In this document: positions 22,005-30,330 of the stretch, one piece after another
Layout of the letters: every line of letters begins with the position of its first letter
Position numbering within the stretch: position 1 is the stretch's first letter
From: 20-14-all-45-10 sp964435965
Lineage (GTDB): Bacteria; Chloroflexota; Dehalococcoidia; GIF9; AB-539-J10
Assembly (NCBI GenBank): GCA_964435965.1
Contig: CAYTBB010000011.1
Span: 1 to 34,507 of the forward strand
Length of the DNA: 34,507 nucleotides
Reading direction: 5' to 3'
Position numbers and translations under genes: made by a program
Notes under the pieces: generated by a model
What the model was told of the DNA's origin: nothing
Databases searched by the model: none
What the model saw: the letters and a program-made list of their open reading frames with translations, nothing else

Positions 22005-22107
22005 CTGTAAACCTCCCTTCCCTAAAGCGAGATAAGCTCTCTAGAATTCTGAAGCAGCTTCCGGTATTTTATCTGCTTTAGCTTATTATAGCACATATAG
22101 TTGCCAG

Positions 22108-22299
22108 CTATATGGAGAGTCTGCGGGCAAGAATATAGATAGCTACCAAGGATTGGGCGCCCAGCCAGGCATAGAATTGCTCTTCCTGAAACTCCAGGGC
22201 CTTCTCGCCCACCAGTTTCAGCACCTCCACTTTTACTTCTTCCACAACTTCTCTATACGAAGGAAGATTAACTATTACTCTTGTCTCTGGGGTAGCCAT
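22108..22299 (-). CDS. Small chimeric ORF with a flippase tail
   Basis: 63 residues from ATG 22299, which has AGGAGG five bases upstream. Residues 1 to about 43 (MATPETRVIVNLPSYREV…) look like a small soluble helical protein. The last 20 (WLGAQSLVAIYILARRLSI) match the C-terminus of the flippase at 33484 (WLGAQAAVAIYVLARRLSI), with the final 27 bases, including the stop, identical. The natural parent of the N-terminus is unknown to me. The product may exist but is probably a fusion remnant. Confidence 0.55.
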   Translation of the reverse strand: MATPETRVIVNLPSYREVVEEVKVEVLKLVGEKALEFQEEQFYAWLGAQSLVAIYILARRLSI

Positions 22300-22441
22300 G
22301 AACACCTCCTATCTCTTCTATTATAAAATGTCCCCCCAGAGAAATGTCACCCCGATGTTACACTATCTAAGCTTTCTCTAACAGGGTATAATAAAGCTGT
22401 TTAATAGCAAGGTGATTTACATTATATATCGTGATTATCCC

Positions 22442-22470
22442 TTGACAACAAGTAACCCATATGTTAGAAT
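22442..22470 (+). promoter_or_regulatory. Transposase promoter, leaderless layout
   Basis: TTGACA (22442-22447), 17 bases, TAGAAT (22465-22470), then only six bases to the ATG at 22477. It overlaps the left inverted repeat. Confidence 0.7.
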
Positions 22471-22476
22471 ACAGAT

Positions 22477-23325
22477 ATGAAGAAATACACAATAATAGAC
22501 TTCAACAAAGACTTCCCCGATGACAATGCTTGCCTAGAATGGTTAAAGAACTATCTCTACCCCGATGGTATCGTCTGCAAGCAATGTGGTACCGTCACAA
22601 CACATCACAAGGTAGGCAAAAGGCCGTGTTATGCTTGTGACCGATGCGGTAGCCACGTTTACCCAATGGTAGGAACTATCTTTGAGAAATCTGTTACCCC
22701 GCTCAAGCTCTGGTTCTACGCTATCTTCCTGATAAGCTCTACCCGATGTGGCATATCAGCCAAGCAACTTCAACGGGAGTTAGGAGTTACCTATAAGACA
22801 GCTTGGCGTATGTTCCATGCCATCCGCTCATTACTACAGGAAGACACTAACCCTATGTCTGGCGAAGTTGAAATAGACGAAACTTATATTGGTGGCAAAG
22901 CACACGGCAAACGTGGCCGTGGTGCTGAGAATAAGACTACTGTATTTGGTATGGCTCAAAGGAAAGCGGGCATTACAGCAACGATTACCAGAGACTTCAA
23001 AGGCTCAACGATCTATCCCGTGATTAAAGAACATATATTAGCTAACAGCATGATTTACACTGATGAATTTACCGTTTATGACGGATTGAACAGGCAGGGC
23101 TATAAACATGAGAGGGTGCATCATGCAGCCGAAGTTTGGGTAGTGGGCAAGGCTCACACAAATACCTTAGAAGGCTTTTGGAGTGTATTAAAGCGTGGTA
23201 TTGACGGCGTTTATCACGCCGTAAGTGAGAAGCATTTACAAGGTTATATCAACGAGTATAGCTTTAGGTACAATCATCGTGAAGATGAGAAGCCTATGTT
23301 TAAGACGATTTTGGAGAAACTTTAG
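22477..23325 (+). CDS. IS1595-family DDE transposase
   Basis: 282 residues, complete. N-terminal zinc ribbon (CKQC at 34-37, CDRC at 54-57), helix-turn-helix region KQLQRELGVTYKTAWRMFHAIR, then the ISXO2-type DDE domain: EVEIDETYIGGK (first Asp), YTDEFTVYDGL (second Asp), and HTNTLEGFWSVLKRG (Asn/Glu position), followed by YINEYSFRYNHR. All catalytic positions appear intact, so the element may be active. The message would be leaderless (see promoter at 22442). Confidence 0.92.
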   Translation: MKKYTIIDFNKDFPDDNACLEWLKNYLYPDGIVCKQCGTVTTHHKVGKRPCYACDRCGSHVYPMVGTIFEKSVTPLKLWFYAIFLISSTRCGISAKQLQRELGVTYKTAWRMFHAIRSLLQEDTNPMSGEVEIDETYIGGKAHGKRGRGAENKTTVFGMAQRKAGITATITRDFKGSTIYPVIKEHILANSMIYTDEFTVYDGLNRQGYKHERVHHAAEVWVVGKAHTNTLEGFWSVLKRGIDGVYHAVSEKHLQGYINEYSFRYNHREDEKPMFKTILEKL

Positions 23326-23341
23326 GCTTGTTAACACGTTG

Positions 23342-23363
23342 GCATGCCTTGAACAAGGCATGC
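23342..23363. terminator. Hairpin between convergent genes
   Basis: Perfect 9-bp stem GCATGCCTT/AAGGCATGC with a GAAC loop, 16 bases after the transposase stop. Only a weak T-rich tail follows, so a terminator role is a guess. Confidence 0.35.
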
Positions 23364-23387
23364 TCAAAATCCTTCTTTGTGAAAACC

Positions 23388-23663
23388 TTAGGTTTGGCTA
23401 TCTTTATTGTAACTGGTGGTTTCATATTGGTGTGTAACACTTTGCCAAAATTCATCCGTTGTGAAATTGCCTCTTTCTAACAAATACTTTAGTAATTCAT
23501 GGCCGATATCTTGAGCATACGGAATGTTTATAACCATATTAAGAGTATCTATATCCTGCCGGGGGCATATAATAGCTTGGCCGAGTTCATCAGTAACCTT
23601 CACATAACCATGGTCGATATAGAACTCCAATAACTCATGTCCATGAGCCAAGTGCTGAGACAT
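23388..23663 (-). CDS. Hypothetical passenger protein of the IS element
   Basis: 91 residues starting MSQHLAHGHELLEFYIDHGY. It contains two similar short blocks, HELLEFYIDHGYVKVTDE and HELLKYLLERGNFTTDE, so it looks like an internal duplication of a roughly 25-residue helical unit. No family recognised. It lies 12 bp downstream of the HicB-like gene, convergent with the transposase, inside the inverted ends. Confidence 0.55.
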   Translation of the reverse strand: MSQHLAHGHELLEFYIDHGYVKVTDELGQAIICPRQDIDTLNMVINIPYAQDIGHELLKYLLERGNFTTDEFWQSVTHQYETTSYNKDSQT

Positions 23664-23675
23664 AACACCCTACTA

Positions 23676-23945
23676 TTAAACTAGAACTGGCCTTAATCCC
23701 CTTCTTGCTGGCGTTTTCGGCTGAACATATCCAAACTCAACGTGCTTTTCAATAAGCCTTTTCTCAAGTATGCCTCGTTCATCGAGTGCTCTACAGTAGG
23801 CGCTAATAGCATTTTGCAGATTTGCCTTTGCCTCATTTTCCGTGGAGCCGCAACTAGCCAAGCCTAATTCGTTACAATAAGCAGACCATAAATTGCCATC
23901 AGGTTTAGTATCCATTTCCACCCACAACTGCATATAACCAGACAT
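23676..23945 (-). CDS. HicB-like protein carried by the IS element
   Basis: 89 residues from ATG 23945 (AAGGAGG upstream; the longer frame to 24023 runs into the inverted repeat). The pattern QLWVEMDTKPDGNLWSAYCNELGLASCGSTENEAKANLQNAI is the HicB RNase-H-like fold. No HicA follows; the next gene is the unrelated 23388 protein. It could be an orphan antitoxin or use that neighbour as partner. Confidence 0.65.
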   Translation of the reverse strand: MSGYMQLWVEMDTKPDGNLWSAYCNELGLASCGSTENEAKANLQNAISAYCRALDERGILEKRLIEKHVEFGYVQPKTPARRGLRPVLV

Positions 23946-24060
23946 AATAGGCACCTCCTTTCCCTTTCTATAGTATGCATATAATGCTAAAATATTTGCA
24001 ACTTGCCTTGAAGGGATAATCACGTTATATATTTATGATTACTCATTGAAAGGAGCTTAA

Positions 24061-25425
24061 ATGAACCTGATCTTGATAACAATTGACTGCCTGCGATATG
24101 ACCATTTGGGCTGTTATGGCTATCACAGAGACACCAGCCCTAATATAGATGCCCTTGCTGCCAGGGGGGTAAAATTCCTACAGGCAGTATCCAATGGCGG
24201 ACATACCCCTACCGCCTTCCCAGCCATCCTAGCTTCAGAATTACCTCCCCTACAACAACCTTCGGTTGGAGACTTATTGCAGACAAAGGTTATGCTGGCT
24301 GAGAAATTGAAAGAGGCTGGTTATAGCACGGCTGCGTTCCACTCCAATCCATACCTATCTCGATTGCACGGTTATGACCGAGGCTTTGATATCTTTGATG
24401 ATTCGCTGAACAATGTTAATTTCAGAGGGGTCCGATTGCGCCTACGGGCATGGTTCTCACCAGATACCCTGATAGGTAGAACACGGGATAAGGTAGGTAA
24501 AATACTCAGGCCTGTCATGCAACATGTAGGTGAACGAGCTATCGTCAGCGCCGAGGAGTTAACTAGTAAGGCGATATCTTGGATTGAAACTCATAAGAAG
24601 AATTATTTTCTATGGCTTCATTATATGGATGTTCATCCACCTTACCTTCCAGCATCAAAATATGCTCGTTACTTCTGTGAGCAGCCAATCGAGCGGCGGG
24701 AGATGTATACTCTATATTGCAAGATGATTAGTGAGCCTGGGCAACTGTCGTTTTCTGAGGTGGAGACAATAATAGGGCTCTACGATGCTGAAGTAAGATA
24801 TGTTGACAAGTTTGTAGGACTGCTGTTAGACGAACTGGGGAATTACTCACCTGACACATTCATAATTGTAACCGCTGACCACGGTGATGAATTCGGAGAG
24901 CATGGGAAGTTTGGGCACCACTCGGTGTACGATGGGATACTGCGCGTCCCGCTGATGATAACCGGGCCAGGCATAGAAGGCAACACTGCGGTTAAGCAGC
25001 AGGTCAGCCTAATTAATCTGGCACCTACGATTCTGCAACTCGTGGGAATCAACAGCCCCCGGAGCTTTCATGGGAAAAGCCTTATACCGGGAATAGGAGT
25101 GGAAAAAGGTAAGGAGGGTACCATAAGTGCGATTATACACCCCGAATTGGGGCGAAGGAATATCGCCTATCGTATCCCGGGTTGGAAATATATTTGCACT
25201 GAGAGCCTCGATGATGGATGTCTATTAGGAGAAGAAGTTTACGATTTAAGAAGTGACTCCGGGGAAACTAAAAATTTGTATGGTGAAGGTAATGAAGAGG
25301 CGAACAGATTTGAGCTTGAAGCGAGAAGCAGGATAGCTCAGTTTAAGCGGCTCAAGGTTGAGGAAGGCACCGATTATGAAAAACAGAGAATAAGAGCGAA
25401 GATGAGTAAGATGAAAAAGCTATAG
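24061..25425 (+). CDS. Sulfatase-fold protein, second paralogue
   Basis: 454 residues: LILITIDCLRYDHLGCYGYHRDTSPNIDALA (metal Asp 9), LHYMDVHPPY, TADHGDEFGEHGKFGHHSVYDGILRVPLMI (DHG plus His), and ending SKMKKL like the paralogue at 13060. At the nucleophile site it reads HTPTAFPAIL: two residues before the Pro, where Cys/Ser normally sits, is Ala, with Thr one position earlier. A classical sulfatase is therefore unlikely, and the enzyme may be repurposed. GGAG precedes the ATG. The stop abuts the stop of the convergent flippase with no spacer. Confidence 0.8.
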   Translation: MNLILITIDCLRYDHLGCYGYHRDTSPNIDALAARGVKFLQAVSNGGHTPTAFPAILASELPPLQQPSVGDLLQTKVMLAEKLKEAGYSTAAFHSNPYLSRLHGYDRGFDIFDDSLNNVNFRGVRLRLRAWFSPDTLIGRTRDKVGKILRPVMQHVGERAIVSAEELTSKAISWIETHKKNYFLWLHYMDVHPPYLPASKYARYFCEQPIERREMYTLYCKMISEPGQLSFSEVETIIGLYDAEVRYVDKFVGLLLDELGNYSPDTFIIVTADHGDEFGEHGKFGHHSVYDGILRVPLMITGPGIEGNTAVKQQVSLINLAPTILQLVGINSPRSFHGKSLIPGIGVEKGKEGTISAIIHPELGRRNIAYRIPGWKYICTESLDDGCLLGEEVYDLRSDSGETKNLYGEGNEEANRFELEARSRIAQFKRLKVEEGTDYEKQRIRAKMSKMKKL

Positions 25426-26979
25426 CTATATAAATCTATTTAATATTTTTTTAAGAGGAGCCATATTTATACCGCTCTTCTTTTCCGCTTCCAGGAGCAG
25501 GGCTATATCCTCTTTATCAAAGCTTTTAGTAAATAATGTGGCTAAGCCATATATTCCATAGTAGAGAATAAACAGAATCACCAGCATCCACCAGTTAATG
25601 GTCAGAAAATGTTGAGCAACAGCCTGGATGAGGAAGGCTAATGCCACACAGATTATTATTGGCTTGAGCAACTTTTTGCTTAGAGGCTGAACTTGACATA
25701 ATGAGTGGAGCTTTGCTGTGCGAATGATATTTATCAGGATAAGAGATGCTGCTGAAGCGATGGCGGCACCGACGATGCCCAACGGTGGGATGAGTAAGAT
25801 ATTAAGAACTATGTTCAGTATAGCTGCAGCGAGCATAGTCCACATCAGGTAGCGAGGATGACCAAGGGCTATCAGTGTGGCAGAGTTCGGTCCAGCCAGG
25901 TTGCCAATAATAAAACCAAGAGACAGTATTCTCAAGGCATTAGCTGCTGGAAAATAGCTGGCACCAAAGAAGAGCTTGAGGACTGCTCCGGGAAATAGGA
26001 ATAGAACCAGAAAGATGGGTAGAACTATAAACATAAGCCACTTGGTGGAAACTTTGTAGTTTCTACGCAGCTCGGACATCAGGTTCCGGGAATATAAGCC
26101 GGTAGTAATTGGAGTATAGATTAATAGTAGTGCAGTAAGAGGCACATAGATAATTTGTGCCAGGGGATGAGCAGCATTGTAAAGCCCGACTATTTCGGGC
26201 GCCTTGAAATAGCCCAGCATTAAGGTATCCGTCCAGACTACTATCATGTTTAGCATGGCAACTCCCATAAGTGGCAGGGAAAATAGCAATAGCTCTTTGG
26301 TGACTGGCTGGGTGTTTCTGGCATCCATTGAGCCAGTTAGCTTGGGCAGTTTTCTAGAGATGTATGCAGCCGAAGCAGCAAAAGTAATGATTAGTGCAGC
26401 CAAGTAAGCATAGAACACGGTGCTGAAAATCGAATGCATAGCGATAATGACAGCCAAGAAAATCAGGAAGAGGGCATTTAGCATGATATAATGGAAAATT
26501 ACCCGGGGTTTAACCTGGTCAAAGCCGCGAAAGATGGCAGCCAGAGTTTGTATCAGGGTGTAAAAGGGGATGCCGGCGGCGAATATCTTCAATGGCAGGG
26601 CTAAGTCGGGGGTGTGGAAAACACTCAGGGCAATAGTTTCGGCAGTGAATAAAATGACCAGACCGATGACGATGCTGGCGATAGCAGATAATTTAATGGA
26701 GGTAGATATAGTGGCGTGGACTTTAGCCATATCCTCTTTACCTCGAAAATAAGCGATATACCTGGTGGCACCTCGATGCAAACCCAGACTAGCCAGTATT
26801 GCGGCAATATTTAATACAGCCAATGATAATGAGAAGATGCCATAGTTAGCCTGCAAGCCATAACGGGCAATGATAAGCCGGGCAATAAAGTTAAATAATA
26901 ACCCTGAGGTCACGCCGATCAGAGCAATTCCAGCGCCCCGGGCTATTTTTCCTAGAGAATCATCCAGAGGTTCAAACAC
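25426..26979 (-). CDS. Oligosaccharide flippase (Wzx/MATE-like)
   Basis: 517 residues with 12-14 transmembrane segments in the polysaccharide-biosynthesis flippase (MOP exporter) pattern: ARGAGIALIGVTSGLLFNFI at the start, GLYNAAHPLAQIIYVPLTAL in the middle, and a terminal segment pair before a charged tail. It would translocate the lipid-linked glycan. Start is GTG at 26979; TATAAT (26990-26995, minus) ends only ten bases before it, so a very short leader is likely. Confidence 0.88.
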   Translation of the reverse strand: MFEPLDDSLGKIARGAGIALIGVTSGLLFNFIARLIIARYGLQANYGIFSLSLAVLNIAAILASLGLHRGATRYIAYFRGKEDMAKVHATISTSIKLSAIASIVIGLVILFTAETIALSVFHTPDLALPLKIFAAGIPFYTLIQTLAAIFRGFDQVKPRVIFHYIMLNALFLIFLAVIIAMHSIFSTVFYAYLAALIITFAASAAYISRKLPKLTGSMDARNTQPVTKELLLFSLPLMGVAMLNMIVVWTDTLMLGYFKAPEIVGLYNAAHPLAQIIYVPLTALLLIYTPITTGLYSRNLMSELRRNYKVSTKWLMFIVLPIFLVLFLFPGAVLKLFFGASYFPAANALRILSLGFIIGNLAGPNSATLIALGHPRYLMWTMLAAAILNIVLNILLIPPLGIVGAAIASAASLILINIIRTAKLHSLCQVQPLSKKLLKPIIICVALAFLIQAVAQHFLTINWWMLVILFILYYGIYGLATLFTKSFDKEDIALLLEAEKKSGINMAPLKKILNRFI

Positions 26980-27058
26980 AATGTCAGCTATTATACCTTA
27001 ACAGCAAGCCCAAAAGGTTATAGATTTTGCCATGGTTTTGAACAATAGGATAGCTGGA

Positions 27059-27835
27059 TTAGCCCAACTCCTGTTTGATGGCATAGAATACATCCTGCGG
27101 TTTATCTATCTCACAATCCAAATTCACGGTTACCAGGAAGGCGTTTTCGTGATGGTCTCCCTTTATTTTTCCCTGCTCAGTCTGCTCGGGCAGTGTTTGC
27201 ACCTTTGCTTCACCAAAGGAACAGAAACCGTGGTCAGAGATTACGATAAGTTTATTCTGCTTTTCCTCAAGGCAGCTGGTGTCAAACAGAAGCTCGCCTA
27301 TTTTAGCATCCATTTTTTGGTACCATTCTGTGACATAATCCTCGCCCCAGTGGAAATGCTGAATGCGGTCCAGCAGGGTGTAAACTGAAATAAGTAAATC
27401 CGGCTTCTGCGCCAGCAGTTCCCTGGTCTTTTCAGTGACTCTTCCCAGTTCTTCCTGCCACTCCCTCTCGCTGGTGGGCAATCCAAAGCCCACGGGTTTA
27501 AAATCAACATTAAAGCAATAGGGTGGAACCACGAAGGGGACATTTAGCACTTTGACCTTCTTTCCTTCCCGGTGCAGAATATCCCAGATAAATTCAACCT
27601 TTATGTTTTCCCTCCTTACCAGCTTACCCCCAGCTACAAAGCTACCATGCTCATGTTCCTCAGGAGTCTTCCCCGAGAACATGCCACACCAGACAGAAGG
27701 AGAAATGGGTTTTTCCTTGAGCACAAGCTCTTTGCTTTTACCAATACGGATGAGCTTTTCAAAATTTGGCAGCTTATCCAGGTTGGGCCTTATCACATTC
27801 CAGGTGGCTGCATCTAGGCCAAGAACAAAAATCAT
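27059..27835 (-). CDS. Alkaline-phosphatase-superfamily (type I phosphodiesterase-like) protein
   Basis: 258 residues: FVLGLDAATWNVI (metal Asp 8), PISPSVWCGMFSGK with Ser 45 at the nucleophile position used by Thr in type I phosphodiesterases, then LLDRIQHFHWG and VISDHGF. Short compared with usual family members (about 400 or more), so it is a compact version. Its ATG overlaps the cysN stop by four bases, tying it to sulfate activation. It may act on a sulfonucleotide or sulfated substrate, which is inference. Confidence 0.75.
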   Translation of the reverse strand: MIFVLGLDAATWNVIRPNLDKLPNFEKLIRIGKSKELVLKEKPISPSVWCGMFSGKTPEEHEHGSFVAGGKLVRRENIKVEFIWDILHREGKKVKVLNVPFVVPPYCFNVDFKPVGFGLPTSEREWQEELGRVTEKTRELLAQKPDLLISVYTLLDRIQHFHWGEDYVTEWYQKMDAKIGELLFDTSCLEEKQNKLIVISDHGFCSFGEAKVQTLPEQTEQGKIKGDHHENAFLVTVNLDCEIDKPQDVFYAIKQELG

Positions 27836-29040
27836 CTTGCGGCCTCCAATACCACGCCGGCAGCGATGTTTCTATCCTTAGCCAGAACAAACCTGCCAAG
27901 CTCTGGTATTTCGGAGAATTTCTCCACCACCAGTGGCTCAGTGGCGAAGAGAATAATGGCTGCCTCATTCTCATTTATCACTGCGGGATATTTCTCCATA
28001 ACCTCTCCTGTCTCTGAATTTATCTTCTCCCTTATTTCTTTTATCTCACAGCTCACTCTTCGCGTGGCACATCTCAGTTCCATCCTGTCCCCTTTCCTCA
28101 AAGTCCTTTCCAACAATACAGCCTCGCCCAGGAATTCCTCTACCGGCACAGGAGGAGTCTTCACCAGCCCACAGACATCCCCCCTTTTCACCTCTTTGTC
28201 CACCACAATTCCTATGCTGTCCCCCAGCTCCGCCTTCTCCAATTCGTGTCCCATGACCTTTATCTTCTCTATCCTGCTCCTTACATTGGAGGGCTGGAAG
28301 ACTACCTCATCGCCTGTTCTTAAGGTGCCAGATTCCACCCTTCCCACAACTACTCTCGGGGAGTCAAATGAATATGTGTCCTGAACAACAAACCGGAGCG
28401 GCATGGTTTTTTTACTTATCTTTACGCTGTCCAGCGCCTGGATTAAAGTGGGGCCCCTGTACCATTTCATTTGCCGGGATGGATTATAGATGTTGTCTCC
28501 TTCCATAGCCGAACCGGGAATGAACTGTATATCCTGGTAGCCAAGGGAATCCAGAAGATGTTCCACTTTCTTTTTGATATTGTTAAAAACTGTTTTACTG
28601 TAATCAACGGCGTCCATCTTGTTTACCACCACAAAAATTTGCTTTATGCCCAGCATATGTATCAGGAAGGTATGTCTTCCTGTCTGCTCCTGGATGCCTT
28701 CATCTGCGGCAACAACCAGGACAGCTACGTCAGCACGTGAAGCACCGGTGAGCATATTTTTGATGAATTCCTTGTGACCTGGTACATCAGCAATAGAGTA
28801 GAGATTCTCCTTACCTTTAAACATAACTCCGGTAGTATCTATGGTCCGCTCCTCCTTCAGCTCATCATCAAAGGAATCAAGGAAGTAGGCAAATTCAAAC
28901 CTCCTTTTATATTCCTCAGCCAGTTTTTGTATCTCTTCCACCCGTCCTTCCTTAATGCTCTCGGAGTCATAGAGGAATCTCCCTATCAGGGTGGACTTAC
29001 CATGGTCAACATGTCCTACGATGACTACATTTATATTCAT
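27832..29040 (-). CDS. cysN: Sulfate adenylyltransferase subunit 1 (GTPase)
   Basis: 402 residues, EF-Tu-like: G1 GHVDHGKST near residue 9, DTTG, G3 DVPGHKEF, G4 NKMD, then beta-barrel domains 2 and 3. With CysD it makes APS from sulfate and ATP, using GTP hydrolysis. I start at ATG 29040 (GGAGGG upstream) rather than the earlier codon at 29061. There is no CysC fusion at the C-terminus. It is separated from cysD by an S23r-type gene. Confidence 0.9.
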   Translation of the reverse strand: MNINVVIVGHVDHGKSTLIGRFLYDSESIKEGRVEEIQKLAEEYKRRFEFAYFLDSFDDELKEERTIDTTGVMFKGKENLYSIADVPGHKEFIKNMLTGASRADVAVLVVAADEGIQEQTGRHTFLIHMLGIKQIFVVVNKMDAVDYSKTVFNNIKKKVEHLLDSLGYQDIQFIPGSAMEGDNIYNPSRQMKWYRGPTLIQALDSVKISKKTMPLRFVVQDTYSFDSPRVVVGRVESGTLRTGDEVVFQPSNVRSRIEKIKVMGHELEKAELGDSIGIVVDKEVKRGDVCGLVKTPPVPVEEFLGEAVLLERTLRKGDRMELRCATRRVSCEIKEIREKINSETGEVMEKYPAVINENEAAIILFATEPLVVEKFSEIPELGRFVLAKDRNIAAGVVLEAAR

Positions 29041-29052
29041 ACCATCCCTCCG

Positions 29053-29100
29053 ATAAATCAAAAATCAAAATGCAAGAATCAAAATGACAATGCAAAATGT
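29053..29100. repeat. AT-rich heptamer array beside the S23r gene
   Basis: Seven-base phase AATCAAA, AATCAAA, ATGCAAG, AATCAAA, ATGACAA, TGCAAAA. A similar array in the opposite sense (TTGCATT, TTTATCT, TTAGCTT, TTGCATT) lies at about 29473-29500 over the first codons of the S23r gene, so the gene is bracketed by inverted heptamers. Confidence 0.5.
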
Positions 29101-29105
29101 AAGAG

Positions 29106-29498
29106 TCATTTTTTCCCTTTCACCCTGAGGATGTGCGTAGCAAGAATATTGGCGATTTCAGTTACCTCCCTTAGAAGTTTATCGGCCATCTCTCCTCGGC
29201 CCTTACCTTAATTCCTCAACAAACCTAGCCAAAATTTTGTTTCGTTTGCTGATTTCAGAGCATAAGTGAAAAAGTTAGCGTAATCCCTTCTGGAGGCAGC
29301 ACCTTGAGCCTCAATTACATTAGCCCCGATGCTGGTAGCACTCCGTAATAGTTGGTCACCAATAATTCTCGAGGTTTGCTGCTTTGGTAGCTCCTCCACA
29401 AACCCGATGACATTAAGAGCAAACCTATAGACTCGCTGTCTAAATTCCTCTTTGAATTTTAACCTCTCATTTTGCATTTTTATCTTTAGCTTTTGCAT
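29106..29498 (-). pseudogene. Four-helix-bundle (S23r-type) protein with in-frame stop
   Basis: The frame from ATG 29498 encodes the four-helix-bundle family core: QLLRSATSIGANVIEAQGA and YALKSANETKFWLGLLRN. A TAA at 29208-29210 interrupts it; the same frame then continues for 33 codons with the family's last helix (EMADKLLREVTEIANILATH…) to TGA 29106-29108. The truncated protein lacks helix four. The gene sits between cysD (five bases upstream) and cysN, with heptamer repeats at both ends, so it looks like an insertion into the cys operon. Confidence 0.8.
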
Positions 29499-29503
29499 TC
29501 TGT

Positions 29504-30304
29504 CTACATGTATCCCAATGCACGGAGCTTTTGCATGGTAAACATGTCTTCCTTATCCTGTGCCCTGCCAGACCTCTCTGCAACCTTACTTATTTTTATC
29601 TCCTCCACTATTTCATCCACAGTCTTGGCGGTGGAATCAATGGGTAATGTACATGGCGTGCATCCTAGACTCCTATACCTTTTCCCATTCCTGGCAAAAT
29701 ACAGTGGATTTATGGGAAGCTTCTCCTGCTTCACATATTCCCAGACATCCAGCTCCCTCCAGTGGAGAATTGGATGAACCCTGGTATGGGTTTTAATGTC
29801 GGTTATGCTCTGGTATTGGTCCCACATCTCCATCGGCTGGTCTTTATAATTCCACCGGAAGGACTCATCTCGCGGCGAGAAATATCTTTCCTTGGCTCTA
29901 ATACCGTGCTCATCCCTTCTTATAGCTAGTATCAAGGCATCGAATCTATATTTTTCCAGACACTGCATCAAAGCCTGGGTCTTTAGCCTGGTGCAGCATT
30001 CGAACTTGCCGGTACTGGGACCAACCCCTTCTTTAATTGCTTCCTCGTTCTTGGCTACTATTAAGTCCAGCCCCCACTCCGCAGCAATACGATTCCTAAA
30101 TTTATACATCTGCTTGAACTTATAGCCCGTGTCTATGTGAATCACAGGAAAAGGAATTTTACCCAGGAAAGCTTTACGACAGAGCCATAGCATAGTGGTA
30201 CTGTCCTTACCTACGCTCCACAGAACTGCTGGCCTTTTGAACTCGGCGTAGGCTTCTCTTACGATATACAGCGTCTTGTTTTCCAGGTCTTTTAGCTCCA
30301 ACAT
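29504..30304 (-). CDS. cysD: Sulfate adenylyltransferase subunit 2
   Basis: 266 residues of the PAPS-reductase-like ATP-pyrophosphatase fold: PP-loop WSVGKDSTTML near residue 29, HIDTGYKFKQMYKFR, ECCTRLKT, and RRDEHGIRAKERYFSPRDE, characteristic of CysD. It performs the adenylyl transfer to sulfate with CysN. Slightly shorter than the proteobacterial form (about 300). Second functional step of the minus-strand operon. Confidence 0.93.
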   Translation of the reverse strand: MLELKDLENKTLYIVREAYAEFKRPAVLWSVGKDSTTMLWLCRKAFLGKIPFPVIHIDTGYKFKQMYKFRNRIAAEWGLDLIVAKNEEAIKEGVGPSTGKFECCTRLKTQALMQCLEKYRFDALILAIRRDEHGIRAKERYFSPRDESFRWNYKDQPMEMWDQYQSITDIKTHTRVHPILHWRELDVWEYVKQEKLPINPLYFARNGKRYRSLGCTPCTLPIDSTAKTVDEIVEEIKISKVAERSGRAQDKEDMFTMQKLRALGYM

Positions 30305-30330
30305 AGTAACTGCCTCCTAAGCATTTTGCA

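Larger units (their letters stand above)
22411..24043 (+). mobile_element. IS1595-type insertion element with two passenger ORFs
   Basis: Inverted ends flank a transposase and two opposite-strand small genes: CGTGATTATCCCTT at 22430-22443 is matched by its exact reverse complement at 24011-24024, with weaker AT-rich similarity for about 19 bases further outward on each side. Exact tips and a target duplication could not be settled. The size of about 1.63 kb is longer than the transposase requires, consistent with carried genes. Confidence 0.7.
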
